From Omphiscola glabra (taxonomy: Eukaryota > Mollusca > Gastropoda > Lymnaeidae), in assembly GCA_964017045.1 (NCBI GenBank), contig OZ024794.1:24237340-24301339 (forward strand): DNA of 64,000 bases, written 5' to 3'. The translations under genes and the position numbers were made by a program. Under the pieces are notes generated by a model. It was not told the origin of the DNA and made no database searches. It worked only from the letters and a program-made list of their open reading frames with translations. This document shows positions 13,079 through 25,572 of the stretch, piece after piece (positions within the stretch are counted from its first letter, which is position 1; the number at the start of each line of letters is the position of its first letter).

Positions 13079-13205
13079 ATCAAATTACGATAGCTCACTT
13101 TCCAAAGGCCCAGCATTTCACAGCCGAGTTTCCAATTACGGTCGTGATACAGGCGGGGAATCTAGTTGCTAACTTTAATAGATTAAGGAGACGCGATGAG
13201 GAGTC

Positions 13206-13330
13206 TGTAATGAAACAATACAAGTTAAGCTTTATTAATAGTTACACAGAATACAAATTTAATGCAGACATTTCGGCAAATGTCTTCATCAGTACAGCAA
13301 AAAATAAAAAAACATTCATATAAGTATAAA
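13206..13330. repeat. Relic with TTTCGGC core upstream of the LINE
   Basis: Reads cagacatttcggcaaatgtc then ttcatcagtacagc, preceded by an AT-rich stretch. Related core to the other three sites. Confidence 0.45.
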
Positions 13331-13639
13331 TTTACAGAATATATATATAATATTTAATTATCATATCCATGAGAATGGACACAAGTCATTATCAAAACAA
13401 ATCTCAGAAGAACGGAAAGAAAGTGGTTGGAAGTAAAATTTAAAAACCATGCATGAAAAATACACTTCAGCTGTGTATATATATTATATAAATTTTATTT
13501 ATTTTATATGAATGTAAAACTGTATTTCTCATATAAGTTCAACCTCGCAATATTACTTCTATAGTAATTAAATGCTATTGACGGATTATTTATTTGGAAT
13601 TTGAGTACACATTTTGGGTCTACTGTGATCATTAATCAC

Positions 13640-14830
13640 CGTTGCTTTTCAACTTTATTATCCAACGTGATTGTGGAGTAAAGCAAGGCTGCGTGCTAGC
13701 TCCTACTTTATTTGCAATCTTCTTCTCCATCTTACTCCAGTATGCCTTCAAGAACAACAGCGAGGGGATGTACATCCACACTAGAGCTGACGGGAGATTA
13801 TTCAACATTGCGCGCCTTAGAGCTAAGACCAAAATAAGAAAGGTCATGCTACGCGAGCTCTTATTTGCAGATGACGCCGCTTTAGTATATCATTCAGCAG
13901 ACGGCCTCCAGAGCGTTGTATCCAGCGTATCCGCTGTTTGGCCTGATCATCAGCTTAAAGAAAACCAACATTATGGCCCAGGACGCTGACTCTCTCCCCA
14001 CTATCTCCATTGACGACTGCGACTTGGATGCTGTTGACAGATTCACATATCTAGGGTCGAACATTTCGAGCACCCTCTCAATGGAGGATGAGACAAGTGG
14101 TAGGATAGGGAAGGCCGCAACTGTCATGGCGAGACTGAAGAATAGAGTCTGGTCCAATGCGAAACTCACAAAAAGAACTAAGCTGCAAGTATACCAGGCC
14201 TGCGTACTGAGCGCACTCCTCTATGGATGGGAGTCTTGGACCACATACACCAGGCACGAAAAAAGGCTCAATGGCTTCCACCTCAGATGCCTGCGCCGCA
14301 TCCTTGACATCAAATGGCAAGACAAAATCCCCAACACGGATGTTCTGTCTCAAACAAATATGTGCAGCGTCCCAGCCATTTTAATCCAAAGTCGCCTCCG
14401 CTGGCTTGGGCACGTCAAGCGAATGCAACCTGGTCGCATACCTAAGGACGTGCTGTACAGCGAGCTGGCGACAGGGAAAAGGTCAGTTGGACGGCCTCGT
14501 CTCAGATACTTAGAAATATGCAAAAGAGACATGAAGGCGGCCAACATCAACATCTCAAAGTGGGAGGACCTGGCGGAGGATCGATCCACATGGCGGGGCA
14601 TCGTGAAGGCAGGATCACTACGTGCCGATGAGCTCTACAGGGCGGAAGCAGCTGTAAAGAGAGCGCAGAGAAAGGCCAGAAAACACTGCTCCATCGCATT
14701 CGTGTGTGGGACATGCAAAAGAGACTGCCACTCGAGGATCGGTGTCACTAGCCACACCAAGAGCTGCAATCAGACAAGATAAATATATCGTTTCTCGTAG
14801 ACGGAACGATGCCATACATACATAAAAATA
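13640..14830 (+). pseudogene. 5'-truncated, frameshifted LINE reverse transcriptase
   Basis: 13642-13930 encodes RDCGVKQGCVLAPTLFAIFF and LLFADDAALVYHS (the RT FADD catalytic motif); the frame then shifts near 13930-13945 and continues to 14782 with SLKKTNIM, DRFTYLGSNIS, VLSALLYGWESWTTY, LRWLGHVKRMQPGRIPK and a C-terminal Cys/His finger (CGTCKRDCHSRIGVTSHTKSC). This is the endonuclease/RT class of non-LTR elements. The N-terminal endonuclease and the first RT blocks are missing. It differs from the L2-like family nearby. Confidence 0.88.
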
Positions 14831-15104
14831 TATATGTTTATCGTTTGTTTGTCATACTTTGAATAAGTTGTAAATTCCAGAGTTATCTTTGAATGACATG
14901 TAAAACATTGGTTATACAGCGCTACCTCCGTGTTTATAGCTAGTTATATGTACTTAATTGTTTATCACTTAAAATAACGTGTATTATATAATATGTTTAC
15001 TTTCGGATATTGCCGTTTTTCTGCCCATTTCTTTCTTCCACTTTTCCCTCCTACAATTTCTTTTTTACAAGTCCTCATCCTGTCTTTGTTAACTTAATTT
15101 CAAT

Positions 15105-15640
15105 TTGTAGTCAGTCACCCCCAACCACTAGTCAGTCACCATCAACCACTAGTCAGTCACCACCAACCACTAGTCAGTCACCACCAACCACTAGTCAGTC
15201 ACCACCAACCACTAGTCATCCATCACCAACCACTAGTCAGTCACCACCAACCACTAGTCAGTCACCACCAACCACTAGTCAGTCACCACCAACCACTAGT
15301 CAGTCACCACCAGCCACTAGTCAGTCACCACCAACCACTAGTCAGTCATCACCAACCACTAGTCAGTCATCACCAACCACTAGTCAGTCATCACCAACCA
15401 CTAGCCAGTCACCACCAACCACTAGCCAGTCACCACCAACCACTAGTCAGTCATCACCAACCACTAGTCAGTCACCACCAACCACTAGTCAGTCACCACC
15501 AACCACTAGTCAGTCACCACCAGCCACTAGTCAGTTACCACCAACCACTAGTCAGTCACCACCAACCACTAGTCAGTCATCACCAACCACTAGTCAGTCA
15601 TCACCAACCACTAGTCAGTCACCACCAACAATTAGGCACG
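15105..15640. repeat. 21-bp minisatellite, ~25 units
   Basis: Unit agtcagtcaccaccaaccac + t. In one frame it would read (TSQSPPT)n, mucin-like, but the flanks show no gene structure. Confidence 0.93.
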
Positions 15641-16040
15641 GCTACATTAAATTGATCATCAACAAATCAATAGCGTAGATCCGTGTATCTATAATAAATT
15701 AAATGCTCATGTTATCATTCCTGCCATGTATAGCTTAACCGGCGACAGGGAGATTATCTCATAGATATCACTTAAGTTGCTGGATACAGCGCCACCTCGT
15801 TTTTCCTGTCAACACTATGGGTTTAACTTTCTGTTGACCCCTGGCTTCTCGCGTTGTTACTGCACAGCTACAGAATAATGTCATCCCACAACTGCTTCAC
15901 AAGGGTGACTGATAGTGGACAGGGAAGTCTATTCACCATACAACCTTTGTTATAAGTGTTGGCCCATTGACGCTGATATCTATTTTATACGGCTCACTTC
16001 TGCGTTTTTTTCTTAAATTCCCCAGTCGTAGAAACGACTC

Positions 16041-16071
<31 letters not shown>

Positions 16072-16884
16072 AGTTTTGTTGGTAGGATTTCCTCAATGTA
16101 AAACGCGACCTAGTTTGATTAATTTTTCGTTTGTTTTTAAAGCCTTATGAAGCGATGCAAATGTGCTTCTGTTGTTCTCATTTAAAACTCTATTCATGAT
16201 TTTCACGTTGATAATAATAAGGTCATTAACTAGTTAAAAAGCAATGCTTGCTTATATTGAATACATCATAGCGAGTATAGCGTTCTGATATCAGAAGTCA
16301 TGCAAACTTTGGATATTGCATGCATGAAAAATGAAAAAAAAAATGTTCCAAACAATTATTATTTCTGATCATTTACTTAAAATTTTTTAAAATCTTTGTA
16401 TGTATACTTGCACTACTTGCAGCATAAATACACATATAATTTAAGCCCACTTGTTTATATATAATCATTTTATAATATTTATACTTGTATCCCATTTTCA
16501 ACAGACCAACTTTAGCGTTTAGACCCTATTCCAATCAACATACTCTACATCCAGAATTTTGGTTAGACAAAATATTTCCTGTGTTAAGTGAGGCGGTGCC
16601 ATTTCAAGTCGACCAATTAGTCAGTACCAAATGTTATTCGTGCCGAGGGGAGGTCTACTACTGCACTTAGCACAGTTATCCCCCCATGTAACGCTGTACG
16701 CCGTTGTGGAATCTATTTTGTTAAGAGTGAAAAAAAAATGCGCGCTTGTGAGTCACAACTCACGTGATTAGCACACAAGTGTAGCTCCGCCCATTTGTGA
16801 CTTGAAAATATCGTGTTGGTTGTTTTGACATCCTCGCGTAGATGAGCTTGACAATTTCCCATGACAAATGAGGTGGATGATGTG
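15641..16884. other. Non-coding, nothing recognised
   Basis: AT-rich; only the poly(A) run at 16041 stands out. Confidence 0.6.
16041..16069. repeat. Poly(A) run (29 nt)
   Basis: Uninterrupted A tract; may mark the tail of an undetected retroposed sequence, but no parent sequence is recognisable. Confidence 0.8.
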
Positions 16885-17300
16885 GAGTCCCCCCCCCCCG
16901 GGACTGTGCACATCGTCAGTGGTGGACACATGGGAGTGGCCCCTGGGACTATGCACATGACCAGTGGTGGACACAAGGATGTGGCAACAAGCTGCGTATA
17001 TAAACAAGGGTAAGCACAGGGAAGTGGCATCCAGGATGTGAACATGACCAGTGGTGGACACAGGGATAAAAACAAGAAATTGGCTTGGCACCCTAGCTGT
17101 CAACATGACCAGTGGTAGACACGGTAGGTAATCACAAGAAATTGGCACCCTGGCTGTCAACATGACCAGTGGTAGACACAGTGGGTAATCACAAGAAATT
17201 GGCACCCTGGCTGTCAACATGACCAGTGGTAGACACAGTGGGTAATCACAAGAAATTGGCACCCTGGCTGTCAACATGACCAGTGGTAGACAAATTCGGA
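16885..17300. repeat. 57-bp minisatellite with degenerate outer units
   Basis: Core catgaccagtggtagacaca, then gtgggtaatcacaagaaatt; outer units degrade toward 16885. Confidence 0.9.
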
Positions 17301-17564
17301 GTGGCACCCGGCCACGAATGTCCCAGTCGTTTTTAATGAGATAAATATTCTTGGACAATGCAAGTTTCATTGTGACTTGTGAATGTCTTGTTGTTTTCAT
17401 ACTGTCTATTGTTTTCATTCCTCTTCTCTTCCTTTCATTCCTCTTCTCTTCCTTTCATTTTATCTTCTACCGCTGCTGATTACTTTGACGTAACAATCAT
17501 GATATAATAAGTCTGACCTCAACATACACGCACTCTGCAAACCATTGCTACAGGAGCAGCGGTT

Positions 17565-17925
17565 CCACGCATATTTTTGTGTTCAGTTTTGACTTCCACG
17601 CATATTTTGTGTTCAGTTTTGACTTCCACGCATATTTTGTGTTCAGTTTTGACTTTTACGCATATTTTTGTGTTCAGTTTTGACTTCCACGCATATTTTG
17701 TGTTCAGTTTTGACTTCCACGCATATTTTTATATTCAGTTTTGACTTCCACGCATGCTCCACTTACGACAATCACGCGCATTTCTTCAACATCCTCGCAT
17801 GCTCCGCTTATGACAATCACACGCATGACTTTCACATCTATGCGAGCTCCACTTATGACATCCGCATGCATGACTTTTGACATCCACGCAATCTCCACTA
17901 ATGACAACCACACGCATGACGTCTC
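17565..17925. repeat. 30-bp minisatellite grading into ~57-bp variants
   Basis: Unit ttccacgcatattttgtgtt + cagttttgac, then variants with catgctcc/tatgacaatcacacgcatg. Confidence 0.88.
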
Positions 17926-19852
17926 CAACATTCCTCCTCCCGGTTTGATACACCCTCGTCCACGTGACATGCGATGCAACTCAACTGCAGACAGACGGAG
18001 CCACTTATGCAACACTGTGAACAGGGCGTTAACAACGGGGAATCTCAAACGTTGCTTTTAGGAGCTAAAGGCTGACACGAATGTTCAAGAAAGATATACA
18101 CCAGTAGGGGCCCAGGGCATTGCTTTGCTCGGGGCCTACATATCTATTGTGACTGCCTTGTATTTTATCGATGGAAAGGTACTGTTCTGAGAGGATGACC
18201 CATCTTGGTGTATAAAGTTCCACGGTAACGGTTCTCATACAAACCTCTACTATCCCCTCCTAAACATCGCGCTGTCATCTTTTTTCTTGATCTGCTGACG
18301 TCTAGAAAATGATGATATTGAAAATCTCAACAAAATTCCATATGGTTAGAAGTTTGCTTTCATTTGAGAACCACTGATCTATTACACTTCAGTGCCATAG
18401 CTGTCACTTCAATTCTCGATACTACATTGTTTCTATAGAGTTACAGTTCTGCAGGCTTAAATGTGACACGTTAGGATTTTTTTTCATCCATAAATTGTAG
18501 TAGTCTAGTGTACTGTAAGTAGTCTAATATACTGTGCATATTTATGTTTGTGAATTCTGAAGGTGAGTTGTTTTTTTTTATTGTTAGCATTAAAAACTTT
18601 AACTTTCATTTAGTAATTGTAAATGTGTTGTGGGGGGTGGGGCGCTGGTAGGGTTGGGTTTAGGGGCCCGGTGGTAGGGTGGGGCAGCTATGACAAAATG
18701 CCTTAATTTTAATTAGCTATTGTTCACTTGTCAACTCAACATTGTTGTTGAAAACACGATAAGTCTTTAAGTGCCCCCATGCTGCGTGTCTTTTGGATAA
18801 CGTCATACGGTTTTTGACTAGTGTGTCATTTTTCTGAAATTGTTTGTTGGTTGTTTTTTTTTCTGAATTCTGAATTCATTATTTGGACGTAGAATAAATT
18901 ATCATCGTGAACGTTTATTGCTTTATGAAGTTACTCTTGAGTGCTGTATAAATATCCTGTAGGTGACCTATGTCCCTGGTGGGGGCGACACAGGCTAACA
19001 TGGCATCACACTCACAAGTTTTATGCATAACCTAAAAACACATGTTTAGCCAGATCAACTTTATCACAAGGAGACTTCCAAGCCAGGCAACCCACTCGGA
19101 GGAATTGTTTTTTTAATGGTAACATTGGCTTGTAGAACCCGATCAAAACTCTCACACAACAATTCTCTGGTTGCTGGGGCCGAGGAACTTCACATAATTT
19201 ATTCCTCGAATTTTCTGCCAGTGTGTTCTGGGACTGAATGTGAATTTTCGTATTGGATTAAACGGTGGCGTGGTTGCTTCATGCATACCAACGTTTGTCT
19301 TTGATGACCAAAAGTGTGGTTTTTTTTTAAGCTATCAATCAAGCTTACTCATCAGGCCGGGCCGTCTTCGACTGAAGTTTGGAGACTTAAAATAGAAATT
19401 TTAATATTTCAGACAAATTTCAATTTTACTTCTATGCACTGTCTGAGATATTATTCATGGTTGTGAGGTCAGTTTATTCAAAGGGGCATCAGTATTACGT
19501 CGGTGGTCAGTTGTCATTAATGTATTTACCCCTATGTGGTATCAAGTTACTCAGTCGTGTTTTCTCAACGAGTCACGCAATAGAATGATTAACAACAAAA
19601 TATTGGTATAGTTACAGAAAGTCTCAATTGAGCCCAAGAAATGTAGATTTTGACACATAAATCTATTTTTTTTTAAAACAAATGTATAGACCTTTCAATG
19701 ACGTCAATTCACTGGAATATGTGTTTGATTTTTTTTAAACTATTTTCACGCCTTTATGGTTAATTGCTAATAATTATCAATAGTTATTCGCGTCAAAGCT
19801 ACATATGAATATTGCATTTCTCATTGAATTATCCTTAATCATATCGTAAACA
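17926..19852. other. Receptor upstream region, no gene seen
   Basis: Unique AT-rich sequence; would contain any promoter or 5' non-coding exon of the receptor gene. I see no convincing TATA/Inr combination. Confidence 0.5.
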
Positions 19853-20149
19853 ATGCTTATGTACATTGAACAGAACATGGCCGCTGACCTACTAAACGGG
19901 GGCGACCTGTTCCCCGATGTCGACGAGGTGTTGCTAAGCAGGGAAAAGCGGTATTTAGTATCCAAAAGCCTGATGGAGCAGAGTCGCCTGACGGCCCTCT
20001 ACGTCATCTTCATTCTCCTCATTCTCCTCATCAACGTCTTCGTCATTGTGGTTATCCTGCTGTCCAAGGTCATGAGGTCATCCTCCAGACACATTCTTAT
20101 GCTGAGCGTCTGTCTTGGAGATCTGGTCATGGCTGTATTCGTCCTTCCG
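19853..20149 (+). CDS. Receptor exon 1 (N-terminus, TM1, most of TM2)
   Basis: 99 codons ending at LP, then donor gtaagt (phase 0). It encodes a roughly 45-residue acidic extracellular N-terminus without an obvious signal peptide, TM1 with N61, and TM2 with D90. Confidence 0.88.
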
Positions 20150-22716
20150 GTAAGTCTTGGTGGTTTGTTCTCACGTAAAACAGTAACATTATCACGTGAT
20201 TAGACCTTGAAAAGTTACGACAGAAATCGATTCCCTCAAACACGCACATTATTTATAAAACTTTGCACTGCATACAATACAAAACATTCTGGCTCCTATT
20301 TATGCAGAGGGAATTTGCGATGATTTCTGTGCCTTGTATTGAAGAGGATATTTCACTGGCTGCAAGGGCGACTCGGCGAGGGTATGAGGAACTGGGGGGC
20401 TGGAAGGTCCGGGGCAATCGACGCGAGTGTCAAGTGTTGTCGCTTCGACTGTTCCTTTCGGAACCAGTCCCTGGTTGTCTTTGGCAGAAATGAGAAGTTC
20501 ATGTGCTGTGTTCTTCTTGTTATGAGCAGCAACTGCCTGTCATGGCCTCGTTTCAGGGGACCAACGAACAGGTAAAGTTGTTTTGCTTTCATTATCATCT
20601 TATTATCTGTTTATTTTGTAGGTGCTGCTGAACTTGGGGATGAGATACGGAGACACAGTTGGTGACTGTCCGACCTTCTTTGCCATGCGACTGTTTGCAG
20701 ACTTCTTCATCCCATCGGTCACAACACTGGGAGTCTTAGCCTTAAATATTGATTACATTCTTAGACTGTGGTGAGTTCTGTTCTTGTTTTTGTTTGGAAT
20801 TCCTGTATAATAACTTAAATATTTACTACATTCTTAGACTGTGGTGAGTTCTGTTCTTGTTTTTGTTTGGAATTCCTGTATAATAACTTAAATATTTACT
20901 ACATTCTTAGACTGTGGTGAGTTCTGTTCTTGTTTTTGTTTGGAATTCCTGTATAATAACTTAAATATTTACTACATTCTTAGACTGTGGTGAGTTCTGT
21001 TCTTGTTTTTGTTTGGAATTCCGATATAATAACTTAAATATTTTCTACATTCTTAGAATGAGATGAATTTTATTCTTCTATTTTTTTTTAATCCCTGTAT
21101 AATCAAGGGCCGTGTAAAATTATTATGACTTACTACCGTCTCGAATGGGATTTCATATTTTTTGTATTCACTAAATGTAATTTGTTAGTAAATAACAAAT
21201 TGTAATACTGGCTTTAGTTATAACATTATCGTGATATCTTAAATTGTTCAATTTTTAATGGACATTATTTTAATTCTGGGTTAAATGTTTCACCTAAGCT
21301 TGTTTGTGCTGTTTACAATGTTTGATTCACTGCTTTTCTCAGCTGTCCTGTGTATTCGGAGGGTGGAAGTCGGGGCGCCATCATGGTGGCGCTGTTCGTG
21401 CTACCGTGGGTGCTAAGTGGTGCCGTGCTGACTCCCCTGTACATTGACGGCATGAACAAGCTGTCCAAGACCTGGCTGCAGACGTGCAATGTAAACATGG
21501 GGGGATTTTTGACCAGGACACTTCTTGTCGTCAGCTTTTTCCCACAGGTCAGCTGAACAATGTGTTTAACTTGTGTTCATTCTGACAGTGTGGGATGATC
21601 CATTAGTGGTGTAAATGGTGCATGTGTCACTAAAACTTCACAGTTAGTTTTATATTGTTTTTAAGATAGATGTATGTCTGTAGTTTCACTGGCTACTATA
21701 ATGGGCTATTGTAATTAGCTACGCCGCTACTGTAATGGGCTACTGTAATGGGCTATTGTAATGGGCTACTGTAATGGGCTATTGTAATGGGCTATTGTAA
21801 TGGGCTACTGTAATGGACTACTGTAATGGGCTACTGTAATGGCCTACTGTAATGGGCTACTGTAATGAGCTACTGTAATGGGCTACTGTAATGGGCTACT
21901 GTAATGGGCTACTTTTATGGGCTACTGTAATGGGCTACTGTAATGGGCTACTGTAATGGGCTACTGTAATGGGCTACTGTAATGAGCTACTGTAATGGGC
22001 TACTGTAATGGGCTACTGTAATTGGCTACTTTTATGGGCTACTGTAATGGGCTACTGTAATGGGCTACTGTAATGGGCTACTGTAATGGGCTACTGTAAT
22101 GGTACTATAATGAGCTACTGTAATGGGCAAGAGCTTGTTTATTGAATATTGAAAAAGTGCTTAATTAAACAACTAGCCCCCACCCGTGAATTTTTTGCCA
22201 TATATTGTGAAAGATAACCAGTCAGACATCATCTTTTTGTTGGCAGAACAAGAAGTCGGGCATTTGAATGCCTCGTTTCATAATTTTTTTTTCAAGTTAT
22301 CATTTAAGTTCTACTGTTATTGAAGTGTATTATTTGTGTTCCCTACTCACCTATTTTGAACAATTTTTGTTCAGGCTGGACTCCTGCTACTGTTTAACGT
22401 CATCGTCTCGATTCTGTACTTATTTCGACGCGAGTCCTACAGCCTCGACGTGTGTGGCGAAAGAATTCGCGCCCCGGTGGACATCTGCCTGGGCTCCTTC
22501 ACCACCATTTTGCTGTACACGCCCATATTTCTAGTGACGCTGCTCACGACAGAGGGCTATCTCGGCTGTAAACACGACGAGGAATGCAAGGCCCTTAACA
22601 CCCTCAACACGGTGGCTGTCTGGCTCATGTTTACTAAATCATGGCTTCTGCCCCTTTGCTGGTTCGCGTGTAAAGATACCAGAGCCAGCATAAAACATTT
22701 ACTTGGTTGCTGTTAA
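19853..22716 (+). CDS. Class A-like seven-transmembrane receptor (orphan GPCR), four exons
   Basis: Joined exons 19853-20149, 20622-20770, 21343-21547 and 22375-22716 give 993 nt, that is 330 residues ending in TAA, with GT-AG junctions and consistent phases (0, 2, 0). Seen: seven hydrophobic segments; N61 in TM1 (1.50-like); D90 in TM2 (LGD, 2.50-like); C115 before TM3 and C197 in the second extracellular loop, the usual disulfide pair; W171 in TM4; prolines in TM5, TM6 and TM7. Odd: the DRY arginine is replaced (I-D-Y, D143-Y144), NPxxY in TM7 is absent (LLPLCWF instead), the third intracellular loop is very short and the C-tail is about 15 residues ending GCC. The product should be a plasma-membrane receptor; ligand and G-protein coupling cannot be told. 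ATG 19853 is the first Met of the open frame; M9 is an alternative. It could be a decoy or an atypically signalling receptor. A 5' non-coding exon may exist upstream. Confidence 0.85.
20622..20770 (+). CDS. Receptor exon 2 (end of TM2, TM3)
   Basis: Acceptor ttttgtag, donor gtgagt (phase 2). It carries C115 and TM3, ending NIDYILRL where DRY would be expected. The exon's last ~30 bases and its donor are repeated in tandem just downstream, period 73 bp. Confidence 0.88.
20745..21065 (+). repeat. 73-bp array seeded at receptor exon 2 donor
   Basis: actgtggtgag recurs at 20765 (real), 20838, 20911 and 20984, with a decayed copy near 21057. Each copy repeats the exon tail (ttaaatatt...acattcttagactgtg) and donor gtgagt. 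Confidence 0.95.
21343..21547 (+). CDS. Receptor exon 3 (TM4, ECL2, start of TM5)
   Basis: Acceptor tttctcag, donor gtcagc (phase 0). It carries W171 of TM4, C197 of the second extracellular loop and the TM5 proline in SFFPQ. Confidence 0.88.
21690..22128. repeat. 13-bp minisatellite in receptor intron 3, ~33 units
   Basis: Unit gggctactgtaat with occasional gagctac and tacttttat variants. Confidence 0.93.
22375..22716 (+). CDS. Receptor exon 4 (TM5-TM7, C-tail, stop)
   Basis: Acceptor ttgttcag; 113 codons plus TAA at 22714-22716. TM6 has a proline in LLYTPIF; TM7 has LLPLCWF instead of NPxxY. The last codon TGT and the stop TAA lie inside the 8-bp target duplication of a hAT MITE. Confidence 0.9.
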   Translation, partial: AGLLLLFNVIVSILYLFRRESYSLDVCGERIRAPVDICLGSFTTILLYTPIFLVTLLTTEGYLGCKHDEECKALNTLNTVAVWLMFTKSWLLPLCWFACKDTRASIKHLLGCC

Positions 22717-22718
22717 CG

Positions 22719-22793
22719 CACATGCGTAGCTGGAGTGTTTGGCGCCAGGGGACATTTGTCCCTCCCCATCTGCCCCCCTTAGCTACGCATCTG
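22719..22793. mobile_element. 75-bp hAT-type MITE at the receptor stop codon
   Basis: Terminal inverted repeats cacatgcgtagct and agctacgcatctg; 8-bp duplication tgttaacg at 22711-22718 and 22794-22801. The left duplication contains the receptor's last codon and stop. Confidence 0.82.
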
Positions 22794-24239
22794 TGTTAAC
22801 GCGACTTATCTCAATATTTAGAGATGCTGGACTCTTCTCTAGATATTTGGATGGAATTTTGTGTTTTGACAGTAGCTGAAGAAAGTTTGTGAAGCTTAGT
22901 GGGTGAATTTTAATTAGCTTAAATGTGGAACTATATTTCTTGTGCAATTAGGACTTTGATTAACTTGCACCCTGAAGTGTGTGTTGACTGGTGGAAGGTT
23001 TTTATCAAAAGATGATAAGTAGATGGAGAAGTGACCTTGAATTGTTGTTTTCTTCTTCAACGTATTTAATGAGCTCTTCAATTTTATTGCAATTATTTAT
23101 TTGATATGATAAATATGAACATTTTGAGTTGAATCTAATCAAAAATATTTAAAACTTCTGATAAGAGCAGCTATAATGATTTATGGAATTTGGAACATCT
23201 AGTTTGATCTAGATTGCTTTTATTTTAATTGTTATTAAACTTACGCCATGAACAATTTCAGAAATCTAAAATTAAGTGGTGACGCCTGCTCTATTTGGTT
23301 AGTCTAAAGTCAGAATCCCAGAATCAAGAGTGAATAAGAAACAACATCTCTGGACTTTTGGCGAGAAAAATGCTCGTGCCAGTACGTTTGTTTCGCTTGA
23401 CGTGTATACCACTTGGTATGAAACTATAGCATAGATTTTTTCCTGTTACCGAATTAATTTCGTGCCTGGGAGGAAATCAAGAAATCTTGCTCAGATGACC
23501 ACGACCAGTTTAATTAAAATAGGCTGATGTTAGGCACCTATATCAATTATATTTTTTAACTTGTTCACAATGGGGCACAATTTAAATTTAAGATGTATCT
23601 TTATGCATGAGGAATATTTTAGATAATCGTAAACTATCTTTTTGAAGAAAGGAAAAAAAAGTTTGGGGAAAATGATTTTTTTAAATATTTGGATCCGGGT
23701 AAAACAAAGTTTGAATACTACTGAAATATGTATCCGTAATATGATCTGATATAATCATAATGTATAGGTCACGGGTAAGTCTCAACTTGCATGTTGAGAT
23801 GAGTATAAAGTATTTCTGCGGTACAAATTTTATGTTAAAAACTTGGTGTAAAAATTTGACCATAGAATAATCTATTGTTAAGTATGTGAATGGAGTCCTC
23901 GTGATAATCCGCTTTGTGATATTCTTAATGGCAATTTATTATATATCAATACGCATAAATAAATTTTCATAGTCCAATCTTGACCTCTTCCTTTTAAGGG
24001 AGGCTTATTTTTTACTATGTATTTTTCCTGTCTTAAGGCATCTTAAATGTTATTTGACTTTATACTTTATAATCATATTATAATCACATATAATCGACTC
24101 ACGTAATAAATAAAATCAGCAACTACAACTTTTCATGGACTTGTGTTTCAAAATTTAATGTTTGTTAATGTGAATACAATCAAGAAAGGTTTTCTCTTAT
24201 TTAGAACCCTGATTTATCTCTTGAACTTTAACCCTGAAT

Positions 24240-24418
24240 CAGAGGCATAGATAAAAAAAAAGTAAGGGGTGGGGGGTGTGGACAGATGTCCCTGGGGCAA
24301 GTTTAGTAGGGGATACCAATGTGGGCTTTGGCATTTTACTGATGAAAAAAAACAATGGTCTCAGAGTTGAGAAGGGAAAAAAATAAATCTTGTACAATAC
24401 ACTCTAGATATGCCTCTA
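24240..24418. mobile_element. hAT-type MITE (CAGAGGCATA ends)
   Basis: Ends cagaggcatagat and tagatatgcctcta; 8-bp duplication ccctgaat (24232-24239, 24419-24426). It lies between the receptor and PHM genes. Confidence 0.82.
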
Positions 24419-24867
24419 CCCTGAATTGTCTCTACATGGAAAACCTCATTGGGCTTTAGAAATCTGAACTGTCACTAATTCGGAGCTTTGAATGGTCTTT
24501 AGACAATACTTAGTCTTTGATTTGAATTTGAAACTGAACTCTTAAAGTGAATCTGAGGTATGCTAAATTTGTAGCATAGTCAGCTATCATTGTCTTTCTG
24601 TATTTTATTATCATTTGTATTAGAGCTACCCAATCATCACTCAGTGCACTACACTAGCGCCCTTACAAATTTTTGCAATTTTTTTAAAATTTAGGTAAAG
24701 TTAAAATTTCATTATGAAGGGTACAATTGAACAAAATAATGCATCCGTCATATAGAGATGAAAAGAGAACAAAAAACAGAAATATCAATTTTAATGCAAC
24801 CAACAACATCATAGAACCTGGACAGACCCTTGAAGTCCAATATTTGGTATATTACACTTGCACTGTA

Positions 24868-24985
24868 AAATGTGGTACTTAACAATTGCATTGCAATATG
24901 CGGTATATTACAATTGCACCGTAATATGTGGTATATTACAATTGCATTGTAATATGTTGTACATCACACTTGCATTGTATCACAA
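24868..24985. repeat. ~28-bp tandem repeat, 4 units
   Basis: Unit aatatgtggtatattacaat + tgcattgt. Confidence 0.8.
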
Positions 24986-25434
24986 AAAAGAAAACAATGT
25001 AAAATTTAACATCACAAGACCTGATACCATAAAAAGAGAATCACAAAAATGTGAACGTAAATCAAAAGATCACAAGATTCCAAATTACAATATTATTTTT
25101 AGCTTAATCACAACATCTTCAAACAACGTCACATTCATTTTTATAGGAATCAACTGTTCTTTGTTTTAATTTAAAGATTTATAATTTGTATTGAATATTT
25201 TACAATTTAGTTTCAATTATCTTTAAAGCCTTTTGAGATTATTTTTTTTTTTTAAACTAGTGCGTGAAAAACATTGTTTAAAAAGGTTTTCCAACCGATC
25301 ATATCATTTCAAAATTTCATTAATAGGGCCTACCTTTAAATGAAACAAGTCCAAAACTGCTTTGTTCTATTCGATTTATATTCTGTTCAATTAATAATTA
25401 TCACTTCAATTTTAAAGTAAATTTACTTAGTTTC

Positions 25435-25572
25435 AATAAAAAAACAAACTAACTGATTTAACAGTCATAAAAATGTTATATAAAAAAACAAACTAACTGA
25501 GTTAACAGTAATAAAAATGTTATATAAAAAAAAAAACTAACTGAGTTAACAGTAATAAAAATGTTATTATTG
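25435..25572. repeat. ~45-bp tandem repeat, 3 units
   Basis: Unit aaacaaactaactgagttaa + cagtaataaaaatgttatat. Confidence 0.85.

Noticed and set aside
15010..15678. 222-codon frame reading (TSQSPPT)n, mucin-like
   Set aside because: Entirely the 21-bp minisatellite plus AT-rich flanks; no splice partners, and the hydrophobic start is low-complexity T-rich sequence.
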